Assembly: GCA_011317545.1 (NCBI GenBank)
Contig: WUJK01000003.1
Coordinates: 3,286,001 to 3,350,000 of the forward strand
Origin: Coniella vitis
Lineage: Eukaryota; Ascomycota; Sordariomycetes; Diaporthales; Schizoparmaceae
Length of the DNA: 64,000 nt
Direction: 5' to 3'
A program made the translations under genes and the position numbers. Position 1 is the stretch's first letter; every line of letters begins with the position of its first letter. This document shows positions 37,159 to 50,600 of this stretch, in pieces. The notes below the pieces were generated by a model. That model did not search any database. It was not told the origin of the DNA and saw only the letters and a list, made by a program, of their open reading frames with translations.

Positions 37159-40100
37159 CTAAGGAACTTGGGTAGAGTCTCGACTAACGCTTCTACTGTC
37201 CCTCTTGGTCATGAAGCTACGCCGAGCAAACGATCTCGCAGGGCTAGTTGGGGCAAGGCTACCGCCGCCATTGGCCTCGGATTCAACAAATGTAGTCCTT
37301 ACAAGGACAGTGCCATCGCCAACCGCATATTCCTTCTCTTCATCATTACCGATAGGAAGGAAATGCTCTCCAAGATCTTCATCGCTGCTAAAGGTATGGT
37401 TCTCCTTGGCTTGTACGGCAAAAGAAGCATCTGGAGAGCATACGCATTTGAATGTTTCTCCAAACTTGAATACACCTTCGGAGGATTTATGATGCTTTGT
37501 CTTGCCAATGACCTTGCTCTTGGGCGCCTTCTGTTGCACGACAATGTAGAGATCAGCATGCGACGGGAAGCCCGTAGCCGAGACGATTGTGAAGGTCGCA
37601 GTACCTGCTCCCAGGCCGGGAACGTAGGCACTGTTCGAAGACGCTGCACCAAAGCTCTTGGTCCGCGAGTGCCCGTTACCGGCCGCAAGGGCTGCTTGAG
37701 GTGAAGCGTCTGGCGAGGCATCCGCATCAGAGACTGCCAAGTTCGTTGACCTCTTCAGGAGACCGCCAGAACTCGACTCGGCACCGGTGATAACAATGGG
37801 AGATTCCGCAAGTACAGTTGGCGTTTCTGGAATGGACTCTTCCTCCTTCTTTCTTCCACCAAAACCGCGCTTGATAAAGGAAGCACCCTTGCCCACACCG
37901 TGTGCGAGGCCTGTTGCGCCCTTGAGGGGCGCCCCGGCAACGCCAGTGACAATTCGACCTGGCGCAGCAAATGTGCCAGAGAATGTGGAAGTTCCTTGCC
38001 TATGTCTCGTGACGTAGTCCGGTCGGAAGAGCATCCGCAGTCTCACTGTGCCAGATTTGCCATCGAGGATGAGCTTCACCTCTTGAGCTTTGAAGGGTTC
38101 TAGCTGCTCCAGATTGATGTCCGCGCCACCCAGGTAATCAGGCTTATCAGCAAAGTCCCAGTCCATGACTTTGACGCTGAATTTCGCCGCAGTCCGGGAC
38201 GGTATTGGCACCTCAAAGAACTCATTCCAGGCTGGATGGAGCGTCTTCTTTTGCACCTTGGTCTTGAAGACATCCTGGCCGTTGAGCTCAAACTTGCAGT
38301 AAGGATCGCTCTTGCCATTGGAATCGGCAGAAGGTAGTTCTGCGGCGTCAAGTACATCCACCCGCAGGTTGCCCATGTTGTTGATACTCTCGCTTGGATC
38401 AAGCTTCATGTTGATGGGCACGTATTTCAGGCTGATCTTGATGGAGCTGGTTCGGCCATCGTCGCCCTTTAACTTCAGGGTGGTGGGGTTGTTCTATGAC
38501 AGGGGATTAGCAAAGAGAAACTAAAGGGGAACCGGCAGCGACGAGACTGTGAGCCAATACTTACGAGGCATTGCTTGAGGGTGTCAAGGGTGTTGCCCGT
38601 GAGGCGGGCGATAGTGTGATCTCCCTTTTCCTCTTCGCCAAGCTTTCCATCCTTGTCCTTAATCTTGATCGTCAGTTTAGAAAATTCCAACTCACGAATG
38701 ATGCAATCGCCAATCTCATCAAAAGTGTGCGTCCTAGACTTTGCCACAGAAGAAACGTAGGACGGAAACGCCATGTCATCCACAAAGACCTCCACACGGC
38801 TATTGCTTTGTGCAAGTTCTGCGTCCATCAACTTAAAAATGATAAGACCAGACTCGTACTTGAGTAGCTCTTGAGGCGTGAGGTGAATCTTGGGAGGCTG
38901 CCTTTCGTCTCTAGATTTACGAGGTGCCGTAGCTGAAGCAGGCGACACAGGTGTAATTGGTCGATCTCCTTCACTAGAAGATCCAGAGGCGCCCACCGAC
39001 GGTGAAAACTTGCCGGGATTTTCAGAGCGCGGAACATCAAGAGAGTTTTTGGTGTCGCCATTTTGTAAGCTTGCAGCGTCTTCCTGTTGCTCTGCTTCCT
39101 TTGCCTCGCCCTCTTCCTGCTCATCCTCGGGGTCGGCAACGTTGAGAGTAGGGAAGAAAGCAGCCGTATACTTGAGCAGGCCCTTGGCGATACCCTTGCC
39201 GTGAAGCTTGAGGCCATCTTCATGAAGAGCCTTTTCGTCGTGGACCATGTACTCGCCATTCGCATCCTGGTGAACGTATTCAGCAGCAGAGATGTCGACG
39301 AGACCCAAGCTGCGGTCTTTGCCCATCTTCTCGGAATCCATGACCTCCAGCTGTAGTCTTTCTCTTGCCGAGTGCACGGGCACATACAGGACCTCGTCCC
39401 ACTCTGGATTGAGAGTGTTCCGGAAAGTGACTGTGCGGGCTCGCTCGATACCAGAAAGGGTCACGCGCACATAAGGATCCGATTTGCCCATGGTCTCAAA
39501 GTTGCGCAGGTTCTTGGCGCTCTGGAAGTGGAAGCGCATAACACCGATAGGTGTTTGATAGCCTCCAGTGCCAGCAACGATGCCAGAAAGCGCGACAGGT
39601 CGCCATTGAGCTTGCATTTTGACACGGCCGGTCTTTGCACCCGAGAGATTATACCAGTCCTGCCCCTTGGCCATGAGATCAAGCATGTCGTCCAATTTGA
39701 TAGAATACGTGCCGAGGATTTGATCACCAGCAAGTTCACGTTCGTCCTTGACAACGACACCAAGTTTGGCAGACTTGCGGTCCGTAATCAGGATTTCTTT
39801 GGTGCCATTGTCCCAAATTGGGTTGTTGGTCCGCTTCATTTTCTTTGTGGTGTGGACCTCCTTACCGTTGAGCAGTAGGTGAGCATACGGGTTGAGCTGG
39901 CCGACCAGACTCTTGGAACCATCCAGATCCTTGGCCTGCTCCACGGTGAATCGTAGAATACCTGTAGGCAAGTCCGGTAGGGGCTCCTCGGTTCCGTCAG
40001 GTCCTTTGGCTGGTTCTAGAACTGGGAAGAAGCGAATGTCGCACATGACCGCACCACGGGCCTTGCCGCCAGACTTGACCTCAAGTCGCTCATTTTCGTG

Positions 40101-41890
40101 CTCATAAACTTCCTCGACATTTTCAAGAGAGAAAGATGCAGTACCAAGCTCCTTGTCTTTGCGAAATTCGTTCCAGTCGAAGACTTGGATGTCCAAAACA
40201 TCGTTATAGGAAGTGATGATGATATAGTGTGTCTCGTTCCACCGTGGATTCGGGTTGTCCTTGATAGTCTTCGTCTGCGCCAATGGCTGTCGCTTGTTGA
40301 GAGTAACCACGGCATAGGGATCCGGGTTACCGGCAAAGTTATCCGTGTTCTTCAGACCTTGTGCACCGTGGAGTGTAATTGCGACAACACCCACTGCCTG
40401 GTCAATGGGAGAGCCAGCGAGCATCTTGGCGACCTCAATAGGGAACACGTTCGGAGCATACATCATGGGAGCCAACGTCCCGTGGATCTGTTCCTGAATG
40501 AAACTTTCGAGACCGGGAATAAAATTGATGTCGAATCCAAATGTCTCGCCACCAAGAGGCTTGCAAACGTAGTCAATGGTTGGTCGCTCCAAGAAGCACA
40601 TCTCAACTTTCTCCACGTGTGGGAATGGAAGCTGCAGCTTGATCTTCAACCGCATAATGCCTTGAAAGGCGAAGTCTTCAACGATCACGTCGAGACCTTT
40701 ACTGACCATGGCCTTGCCGATACGAATCTCAAGAATGACCTTTGGATTGATCTTGCTGCTGATCTGACGCGAGGTCATATCAGCAGTATCGTTGGGCGTG
40801 AAGCTGAACTTCCAGTCCATGATGACCACATCGTCCTCGGCTTTGGGATAGGTCTTGACATGCTCCATGCGCGGAGGCTTGGATCCCAAAGTGAACTCCT
40901 TGAGCCGCAAGCTGTCTAGGAAACCAGGAGTGGCACCGCTCAGAACTTGGTCCACGGAACTAATGATAGTAGCTGCCAAGACCGGTTGGTAGATGGGCCA
41001 GAATTTGACGAGAAAAGAGTTGATCCATTCGAGTGATTCCGTGTCGGTCTCCAGTCGCTTGAGTTGAACCTCGCGGGTCAGATCGTCTCGAAAGTTGCGG
41101 CGAACTCGTCGGATCGACGTGCGATAGTAGGTTGCACAGCAAGCCATGATGATAAACACCCAACCGAGGCCGCCCCCAAGGATAGCCACAAACCAAGAGG
41201 ATATGCAGGCAAAGGCAATTACCGCGGCATTGTAGTACCAATCTAGACAAGAGGCAATGAGAAACGGACCCTTGGCGAGAGGCTGAGACTTGTTGCAGTG
41301 ACTTACCGCCGTAGTACTTGTCTGGTATCTTGCCCTCCAACCAGGTCTGGTGGTCCAGTAAACTCTCTCCCTCCATGACAGACTCTACAGGCCAGCCAAA
41401 GCGAGGCTCCCAGCCTGTCTGAGGGCCCATTTGTGACCCGCCATCGGCCGGCTTTCCGTCGATCAAGGAGTTTCCTGCTGCATCTTTGGTGACTTCCACT
41501 ACGCCGGCTTTTGAGTCTTCGGGGATGTCGTAGTCGGGGTCTCCACTGTCTTTGTCGGTGACGAGTGCTGCGGCTTTGGGTCGATTGGAATGGAAACCTT
41601 CGGGAATGGCCTGCCACGTGGAATTTTCAAAAGTAAGCACATGTTGTATTTTCTTCAGAAGAAGGCGGGCTGGCGAGGGTTCATTGACAGGTACTCACTT
41701 CTTTAGCCTGCGCCTTCTTCTCGGCCGGACTCGCATCCGGGTTGAACTTGAAGGCTGCAACACCTGCACTCCTTGTCTCTTCTAGTATTTTGTGCTCTGC
41801 ATCCTCAGCAGTGACTGAGCTGGCAGGGTCGCGAGAAGCCTCCAACGCGCCCTGCTGCTTGAGCTCTTGAGCAGCTTGTTCGGTGGCCAT
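37159..41890 (-). CDS. tricalbin (SMP-domain, multi-C2 ER-plasma membrane tether)
   Basis: ER-anchored protein that tethers ER to plasma membrane and transfers lipids. Four exons from the right (41699-41890, 41307-41610, 38565-41242, 37159-38493) encode 1502 residues, as expected for fungal tricalbins. A hydrophilic N-terminus is followed by a hydrophobic hairpin (about 168-205, starting WYYNAAVIAFACISSWFVAI), the ER anchor. The SMP domain spans about 235-440 (WINSFLVKFWPIYQPVL). C2 domains start near 446, 593, 731, 961 and 1098; those at 446, 731 and 1098 have the DPYAVV/SDPYVRV/SDPYCKF calcium-loop motif, while the one at 961 lacks it and is probably calcium-independent. The last 250 residues are Ser/Gly/Lys-rich linker plus one beta-rich segment. 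Introns are 64-88 nt. Confidence 0.94.
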
Positions 41891-44253
41891 TGTGGCGCTG
41901 GACACTCTGGCTGCAGGAGCAGCAACCTTGGACTTGTGCGTGTCAGAATCAATTGACGTCCAGCTATGGTCAGCCAGCAGCTCTGGGTGTTGTGTGGCGC
42001 TGAGAGAAAGACAAGCAGGATGAGGAAGAGAGCAAGCGGGCGGGCGGAGGGTCGGTTATGTTGGCGTGACGCGGCGGCAGTGAGGAGACAGGTTGGACTG
42101 GTTGGTAACAGGGACAGGAGGGGTCCAAGACGATGAGGCCGACTAGGCTCAGGAGGGGCTAGCAGAAGCTCGGGGTGGCTGGCGGGCAGGAAAGGGCTCA
42201 TGTGGGAAAGAGGACACGGACGAAGACAGAGGATGCCTGTCGACCGTTTGCCGGGACCAGCGCAGCTAGTGGGAGTCCGGAAACTGGGCTGTGCACCTTG
42301 CGAGCTTGGTCTCACGCAAAGAAGCCTGCTTTTCATTTGATAATGAAGACTACATCTTGCTGCAATACTATGTATAGCAGATTGTTCTGGAGTCTGGACC
42401 CCTGTAAAGACCTCCTGCAAGCCTAGTGTTCCCAGCAAGGAGCTGCCCAGCAAGGTGACGTCTGCTATGCACACCTTTACCCCAGGCCGGGTGGGACAAG
42501 GGTCGCCTAGCCTGAGCTCCTTGATATCCCATAATTCATTGGCCGCTAAACTAAGCTGGCAGAGCTGGCCAAATCACCAAACCGCGGTAGGGCCGTGATT
42601 TCTTGGAAATAAAGTACCGTAGTAATTTGGCACCACCTTTTGTGCTCATCGCATGCTCACTGTGCAATGTAGAGAATGCTAGGACCCTCAAGGCCTATTC
42701 AATATACCGTAATTTACGTACAAGATCTAGTGCTTGGAAGTTAATATATCCAGACAGAAAGGACGAAATATTCTGTTTGCCCGTAGCTGAAATACAACCT
42801 TTTTCAGAGCACCAACGGAACCTCTTTTTATAGTTTAGCTAACCCTATAGGACAGCAAAGTATTTCCGGCTCAACGGCAAGCGCTGTGGGGCTTTAGCTG
42901 GCACAACGCTGCTGATGCTTGTGGTGTGCTTGTTACCAGATACCATACAGGCCATTACTTCTTTGATACGCACCTAGGTACCTTGAGTATGTATGTACAT
43001 AAAATAATACGCACCTAAAAACCTGGGGCCATATCCATATCAGCATACCCTGTCCATGCTGCTGCTGTCTATGCATCAGGTCATCCGAGAGTTCTCGCAA
43101 ATATATAAAAACAGCAGTTATAGCCATTGCTCAGGAGGTTTTCATATCATAGAATTGTAGACAAAACATCAAGATGCTGTACGATATATATGTAGTAGTT
43201 GCAGAAGCATAACTTGTGCTTCTTGTTACAAAATAGAGGGGGCTGTGAATCGGAGATCACCATCTTGGTTCCACCTATGCTGTGGATAAATATCTTAGTA
43301 TATTGCTAGTATATATGACTAGTAGCACCTTTCATATTGTATGGTAATAGGTTGAAGAAGCACATCGGTGAGAGCGGTACTATTTTTTTCCTTTTTTTTT
43401 TCCTTCCCTTTTTTCCTCCTCCGAAAACAATCTTCATAAAAACAGGAAGTATGGTTGTTATTGTCTTACTTCCCGAATTCGGGTGAAACCTTTCCCACGC
43501 GAGCATCGGACAGAAGAGAGCAAATCAATGATATTCGTCTAGGCTTGTGCATGCAGATACGCATGCACCTGAGAATCCGGATTTTTGGAGTACAAGTATA
43601 GCTTGTCAACTTTCGAAGTGATTGCATCGAACTCATTGTTATGTTCCAGAGACTCTTTTCGTGCCAGTCCAGAAGAGCTTTTTCCCTGGCCGGCATCATT
43701 CAGTCATTTAGCAGGAATAACTAGCAGATCTGTACTATGTACACTAAGAACATTGAAGCAACACTATGCTCAAGGCAGCATCCTGCTCAACACTGCACCA
43801 CATATGCCGTATTTAATCTTACTTCTACGCAAAATAGCAGTTTTGCAATTGTGCCAACCCCGATGAACAAACAGGAAATCAAGGTTGCCATGTATTTGCC
43901 AATTTTGCTAGGTGGTGCCGAATCGAGCTTATTAACAATGGTACCGTACATCTGCGCCACAAAACCCCATTCGCATACCTTACAAATCTGTGGCGCATTC
44001 TAGAAGCCGCGCGCCCCTCAACCCCCATCTGTGGCTAGTGTAGAATTTCATATGGAGCCTTTCGCGTCTTCCCTACCCGGCGGCGATTCACCACCTCTAG
44101 GCAGTGACAGCGACGTAGAAACACCAACGGCATCACCACCGACACTCTATCACCCAGCAACCGACAGTTGACTTCGCAAGAAATACCCGCAAAGATTACG
44201 CGTCGCGAAACACATATACAAACAACCGCAACCAGCCACGACACACACCCAAG
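41891..44253. other. divergent upstream region, partly AT-rich
   Basis: Upstream of both tricalbin (minus) and U2AF (plus). 42.6-43.9 kb is clearly more AT-rich than its neighbours, with long T runs near 43385 and TACTATGT motifs at 42367 and 43733. No protein-like ORF or transposase/reverse-transcriptase motif was seen. Confidence 0.6.
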
Positions 44254-45019
44254 ATGGCTTCCTATTTGGCTAGCATCTTTGGTACCGAGCAGGACAAGGT
44301 CAGTAACATCCGCAGCTTCGCGCATCACCGAGGCTTTCAGAGGCGCTTCTACCAATCCTCTCCATTCCTCTTTTCACTTCTTCCTCTCGTCAGAACAACT
44401 GTGCTAACTTCTCAATTCCTTCACAACCCTACAGGTCAACTGCTCCTTCTACTACAAAATCGGCGCCTGCCGCCACGGCGACCGCTGCTCCCGCAAACAC
44501 GTCAAGCCCTCGTACAGCCAAACGATCCTCATGCCCAACCTCTACCAAAACCCGGCCTTTGACCCCAAAAACCGTATGAACCCTTCCCAGCTCCAAAATC
44601 ACTTTGACGCCTTTTACGAAGACGTATGGTGCGAAATGTGCAAGTACGGCGAACTCGAGGAGCTCGTCGTCTGCGACAACAACAACGACCACTTGATCGG
44701 CAACGTCTATGCCCGCTTCAAATACGAGGAATCCGCCCAAAAGGCTTGCGACGATCTCAACTCGCGCTGGTACGCTGCGAGGCCCATTTACTGCGAGCTG
44801 AGCCCGGTGACGGATTTCAGGGAGGCGTGTTGTCGGTTGAACAGCGGGGAGGGGTGTGTGAGGGGTGGATTCTGCAATTTTATCCATCGCAAGAACCCAA
44901 GTGATGAACTGGATCGCGAGTTGACGCTTGCGACCAAGAAGTGGCTAAAGGAGGGTGGGAGGGACAATAAGAGCCCGACGAGGAGTCCTAGTCCCGAGCC
45001 CACGAGAAGGAGATATTAG
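44254..45019 (+). CDS. U2AF small subunit (U2AF35/U2AF23), splicing factor
   Basis: Recognises the 3' splice-site AG in early spliceosome assembly as a heterodimer with U2AF large subunit. Two exons (44254-44298, 44435-45019; donor GTCAGT) encode 209 residues. It begins MASYLASIFGTEQDKVNCSF, as in other fungal orthologues. First CCCH finger: C18, C27, C33, H37. The U2AF-homology RRM lies in between (about 45-145, with EDVWCEMCKYGELEEL and GNVYARFKYEESAQKA). The second CCCH finger follows (CRLNSGEGCVRGGFCNFIH). The C-terminal tail is short, with only a few Arg/Ser residues (SPTRSPSPEPTRRRY) instead of the long RS/Gly-rich domain of animals, similar in size to S. pombe U2AF23. Confidence 0.96.
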
Positions 45020-45663
45020 GGTGAAAATAGCTTACGAGTCTGGAATCTAAGCTGCTGATCGTGGAGCAACTCTGTCGAGTGCATGGAACAAGATTGTTGA
45101 AAGCCGGCTATGGCAGGTTCTTGTCATGTGGCATTTGCTGGAAGGACCATGGGCCCTCCCACAACAAAAACGGGCCCGATGAGGCAGTGCAAAATTGACG
45201 AGGCATTCAGTGCTTGGCAATATGTCTCCTATCTACGGTGAATGACGCGCCTTGCTTGTTGTTTTCAATGCAACATATCCGGGAAAGAGGTCCGATAAGG
45301 AAATCTTCGCACGAGGCGTCGAGGAAGTGCAGGCGTTCGGCGTCAGTTTCGTGGGACTTGGGAAGAATCAGTCGAACTTGTCAGCATAGAAAAATTGCAG
45401 ATGGACAGCGCGACATCTCGTGTGAATTATTAATGAACAAAATACACTTCGAAAATATCTCGTGGTTACTTTGAAAAACTGATAAAGTGAAGACTACGTA
45501 TTGCTATATTCCGGTCCTGGAAATCGCCGCTCTCTCGTGGCTGTCCCAGTAATCCCATCCCTAGCAGAAGATGTTGATCGCAAGGTCTCTCGACTATCCT
45601 CAATTCATCCACTCGCTCGCATCTGTCCCGCCTCACTTTCAATAGAGACCAGTCCCAACGTAT
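45020..45663. other. convergent 3' region
   Basis: Between U2AF and the OSBP gene. No gene seen. Confidence 0.65.
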
Positions 45664-47636
45664 CTATAATTCTTTGGCATCCACGAAAACGTCATTCGAC
45701 TCTGCTGTTTCGGATCGGGTAATGCCAGGTATGCTGTGCTTCAAATCATTGTGAAAATCAATGAGAGGTCCCTCAGACGGCTTGCCTGTGTTTTTCAGCA
45801 GCGTTGAGATCTCTCCGGTGCTCTCCACCCTAGGATCTTGGGCGGTCGGAACGGGTGCCGGTCGTGGGGAATCCGTAGCAGGTGTGTCAACTTGGTTGAA
45901 GTCTATCAGGTTGTCATTCCCCGATTGTTTGGGAGGTTTGTTCTCGACCGACCTTGAAGGAATGGCGACTGCACTCTGTGCGCTCTGTCCTGGGAGGATG
46001 GGGTGGATTGCCAAAATTTGTTCGGTAGACTTCTTGGGGTCGGATGTATCACTGTAGTAGCAATTTGTTAGTCTCGACTCGAAATCACGCCCACATGGGG
46101 GTATTGGGCGTCAGCGCTCACATGTTTGCGTTAATGATCCATTCCAGGTCCTCTTCCCCTTCTTCTGGGCCACCCGGTCCTCCTTGAACCCTCCGGAACA
46201 GTCGCGGATGCCAGTCAATCCCTTCCTGAGCTCTTTTGGCGGCCTCGTCTCGTTGGGTATCCTCAATCTTCGTTTTCTCGTCGGTAGCGACCTCGTGGTT
46301 CCTCTCTCGGACAGCCTGAGCCGTCTTTTGCCAGAGCTTTTGTGACTCGTTCTCGTCTTGCTCTTCTATAGGCCTGACTTGAGGCGGCGCGGGCCTCGAG
46401 TGGTGCGCGTTGAAGAACATCTCCTTGTGCCCAGTCTAGCAGAACAAGAAAAAGGGAAGGTCAATAACGAAAGCTTGAGCACTCGACGTATGTGAGCGAC
46501 TCACCTTCATGTCTTTGACAAACATCTCATCGCTCCACAAGCCAGATAGCTCATATAGAAGCTCACCCGTCCTCTCGTTCTTGATCGTTCCGCCAATGGC
46601 ATTGTATGTGCCGCCAACCCAGCCCTTGGTCTTGAACTCCAGGTCTGCAACAAGGCCCATTTCCGGGCATCGAACGAAGCTGTGATCGCCGAGCTCGTAC
46701 TTCATCTTTCCGAAGAGAATTCCTCTTGCGTACATGTTGGGCTGTGTCAAGTGACTGGGGGATCCGTTAGTTGAGACCTTTTGCAGACATAAAGTGTTTG
46801 GCGAATACTGACTAACGCTCTCCCTTCTTGGGATCTTTGCCTCGGTTCAAAAATGTGAGAACAGCAGTACCCTCCATCAGACTGGCCGCAGAGTTGCCGA
46901 GGAATTTGCTCTTTGGTTTCAGGCAACCATCGACACGGATATGGTGCTCAGGGACCATGTAGAAGTAGCTCGATTTCGGAGGGTGATGCGAGGTTTGTTC
47001 GGAAATGTAGTATGCGCGTGTCTTGTCGGGAAAGTCCCAGTAGCAGGTGAAGATCTCGCCAAGGATGGGGTTCAGGGGCTTCTTGACTCCAGGGGGACGG
47101 ATGTGCCAGCCGCTGAGGTAGAATTTGACGACGGATACAAATCTCTCGACAGGGTCGTCGATATCGGGTATCGGGAGGAGCATTTCAGGGTGGCTCATGA
47201 AGCTGTTGCAGGTACCAATTTAGTGACTTTGCACAGGCTGGTTAGAGAGGGGCTGATGCGTCCAGACGTACTTCGTTATGCGCTCCAGCATGCTTCGCGG
47301 TTCCAGAATGAACGTGGGAAGGGTGACTCTGCTCAGGTCGGCGCCGGGTCTGAGCTGTGAAATGATGTGGGACAGCACATTGCCCTGATCGGGTTCGACA
47401 ACCTGGGTGTCATCGTCGCCCCCATCGCCTCTGCCATCGTCTGTAGATCCTCGGCTACCTGGAATTCAAGACACTTTACGTCAGCTCTCTCCGCGCAGAC
47501 CGTCAAGACAACAAGAACCTCGTCCTCAGAAGGCTCCAGCTCGTTAAATGCAAGCAAGAGCAGAGAGTGGTCCTCGGCACGCACTGGTAGTAGATGTTGC
47601 CCGGCGGCGGCCGGATACAAGACCCATCATGGTCAT
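45664..47636 (-). CDS. oxysterol-binding protein homologue (Osh/Kes1 type)
   Basis: Lipid-exchange protein of the ORP family, exchanging sterol and phosphoinositides between membranes. Six exons from the right (47585-47636, 47272-47458, 46813-47202, 46505-46754, 46122-46435, 45664-46051) give 526 residues. The core (about 40-390) carries the family fingerprint EQTSHHPP, preceded by LNPILGEIFTCYWDFP, and the lid-region block VLSHIISQLRPGADLSRV near its start. No PH or ankyrin domain, as in Kes1/Osh4. The C-terminal 120 residues are low-complexity. Exon 3 must end at donor GTCAGT (46812); using the neighbouring GTTAGT would break the frame. The first exon is the least certain part: it is chosen because donor GTGCGT and phase fit. 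Confidence 0.92.
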
Positions 47637-50600
47637 TTTTAAGGAGGAAGTGCGGTGTGGTGAGCGTAGCCCTTTTACGGTATGTCGTTGGGCGGCAGCG
47701 GAATGAGGCAAGAGAGCCCGCAGTAGGACGTTGACGTAACGCAGAGAGTGCAAGGCTTCGAGTGAAAGCCTTGGGGAGAGAAAGCGGTATGGTCGAGGTT
47801 CAGGCTTGATGGCAAGCGTTGTTGTCAGGCCGCCGATGATTTTGGTGTAGATGGATACTGGCAAATCTTCAGCCCAGCAGCCCAACAAACTGGCGGAGAG
47901 CAGAAGAAGCCTTTCTCGGGGCCCAGGCGCCTTTGCAATCAAGTATTTGGCGGGGCATCAAGCTGCGTTTAGCGACTCACCTCTGCTTACCTACCATGAC
48001 GTTGCTCCGCTGTCAGTCGGTCAGTCCCGCGGCCGGAGCACCCTTGTCACGCTGTCTGTTGCTGACTGCCAGGACTGCCAACGCCGCCGTGCCAGCCTGC
48101 CAGGCCTCTGAACACATCCTGCTGTGGCTAGAAACCTTTGGCCCTTTGTCTAGGAACAGTCGTACAGGGGCGTTCATTTTCATCCCATCTTTTCGTCTCG
48201 ACCTGATCTACCATGGCAGCCGAGCGACCAGGCGCATTGCTGATGTCACCAGTTTGAACTTCAAGATGTAGTATCTATCTACCTAGGTAGGTCATGGAAT
48301 ACTAAAAGCAGCTAGATGTACCATAGCCTTAGCAGGTTGCTAGCTAGGCCACGGGTGCTTGAACAATGGCGCTGCCGATTAGGGGCAAAGGCTTGGCCTG
48401 CTTAATTCAGGTTGGGAGGCAGCCTGCCAAACCAACGACATCCTGCAAAAGACGGACAGAAAGTACACCCGATGAAGCCGAAACTTGTCAGCTCGTGGTT
48501 ACCAGAATGTTTGCTAACAGCGTCACCTATGAGCTTTTGCACATCTGATCTGCAGCCAAGTGGTAAGAAGTCAGCAAGCAACGCATGCCTGGCAGCATGA
48601 ATGTGCGTTGATGTTGAATTGCAGCACAAGGCTGAAATGGAGCGAAGAACAAAGAGATTAGATTGCTGCATTTGTGTTTCATGTCTAATTCTTATAACTT
48701 GACAATTAGATTCGCTTTCGGCCGTTGTTTGCGACGAGATGCTAGACATGTCGCTACAGTATCCGATTCGTGGCATTGGGCGTTCTCAGACCACCCACCC
48801 AATTTCTCGCCTGAAGTAGCCGTTAAGATTTTGTGGTAATCTTATTTTCTTAATTCAATTCTGGCGGAGTCCATTGACAGTATCCTGCTCAATAATAACG
48901 TTGACCAGCCCTGGAGGGGGGGGGCCGACGATGACTGTGGCTGTACCATTTCCAATGGATGCTGTGAACAGGCGCTCGCCTCGTATTGCAGACTTTCGTA
49001 TCGCGCAGCCCCCAACGGTAATGTGCCTCCAAGCGTGTCTTTCCAGCACAAGGCTGAACTTCCTTGTATTTAGAGGTGCAAATTATCTAGGTATGTACAG
49101 CGTGACTCGTGCACAAATTGCGCACGGCGGTTGACGGGATTTGCAGTGCCACTACCTTGAAGATGGACCGAAATTTACTATCATCTGGCAGACGCTTGGG
49201 TTCCTCATCCCATCTCCCATGCGTATGTACAGTCAGAGTCAGGGCGGGCGCGTCTATGTGGACCAGAAATTTCTCTTTGTATCATTCACCATGTACAGGC
49301 GCCGCATCTGTTCCACTTGTCAGCTTTTAGTTATATCAGACGGGTCATCTCGATTGCTTCCTCTCCTTGCTTGCTCCTGAAAAGCCCGGCCAAGGTCCCG
49401 CGAGAGCCAGAAGGGAGCAGAGCTAAGAAGGCATGCAATTACATATCTGGGTCGAGAGGAGAGCAGACGCAATCTCGATGACGTGTCGCCTGGAGCTATC
49501 AACACAGAAGGCAGGACTGGTCTTGCGCGCCACCGTCACAGGTCTCGCGAATTATGGCCAAACAATTGGTGGTGGTTTCAGCGGTGCCGAAACCGAAAGA
49601 CGAGCAGGCGACGAAAACACGCTTTGTGTGGGATGTCCTGTACAGCTTTCACGAGCGCAGCATTTCGGCAGCGCCGCTTACTGGACGGCCTGTGTGTGTA
49701 CTATGATGGTTGAGAAGCGGTGGTCTTCAATACCTACATAGTAGTATACTATGTACTACAATACGTAGCAGTACCTAAGTATTGAGATGAGTACAGTATG
49801 CGGACGATAAGGCCGACCCCACACTCAGGGGCTCAAATGTGCTGTTCACCGTACGCATGCCTATCAAGCAACCTGCTCTCCACAGTCAGCACAGTAAAAG
49901 CACCGCTACGTACCTGGGCAACGCAAGCGCAGGCCCTGAGTCGGGCACTAAGTGATAAGTAGGCGGCTCCTTGTCGTCCCGGTACCTACTGTATGCTCAC
50001 AACAGAGGAGGCTGCTAAGTACATAGTACATAGCAATTGGTTGCACACCTGCAGCCTAACTGCACTCTGACATCAAGTAGAAGCATGTAGGCACATAGTA
50101 CTTAAATTCTGCTTGCATGCCACTGACCCCAACTTGCGGCAGTCGCGTCGTAACTTACTCAGCCTGCGGTGCGCTGTAGGACGGCGGCAAGCCGTGAGTC
50201 CGGGCTGGTGCTACTGGCCGCGCATCCAGCTTTCCAGGGCAGCAGAGCGGGTATGCATATAAATACTCACAATCAAGACAGCGGGTGCTCCGTTCTGAGA
50301 CGAGTGCGTGAAGGGGGTCCCCTGAGGGGTTCGATGTCTAGGTGGTCCTGGTAGTCTAGTAGTTTGGCGGGGACCGGGTCCCAATACCGCCAGAAACGCA
50401 GCATGCTACTCTGTACAGCCCAGTACCCAGTACTCGTGGGGCTCATCATCAGGGGTCTCTCCTCCTGCTGGGCGGACCTACCATGTGCATGCTAGTAATG
50501 CCGTTGTTAGCCCCCAGCTGCCCCCCAGCCAGTGCTGAAACGGCGCATCCTCTGCAACGCAACGTCGACTCCTGGAATGCATTGGGAGCGCATGGCACAG

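Noticed and set aside
41782..42474. 230-codon minus-strand ORF upstream of tricalbin
   Set aside because: It overlaps tricalbin exon 1 in another frame and has random Pro/Leu/Ser composition.
46755..46817. Apparent frameshift in the OSBP gene at the third intron
   Set aside because: It disappears when donor GTCAGT at 46812 is used instead of GTTAGT four bases earlier; the codons then read GERYHLTQ.
47544..47942. 132-codon minus-strand ORF upstream of the OSBP gene
   Set aside because: Overlaps the OSBP first exon and intron; no motif, and the phase-compatible splice gives a better N-terminus from 47636.
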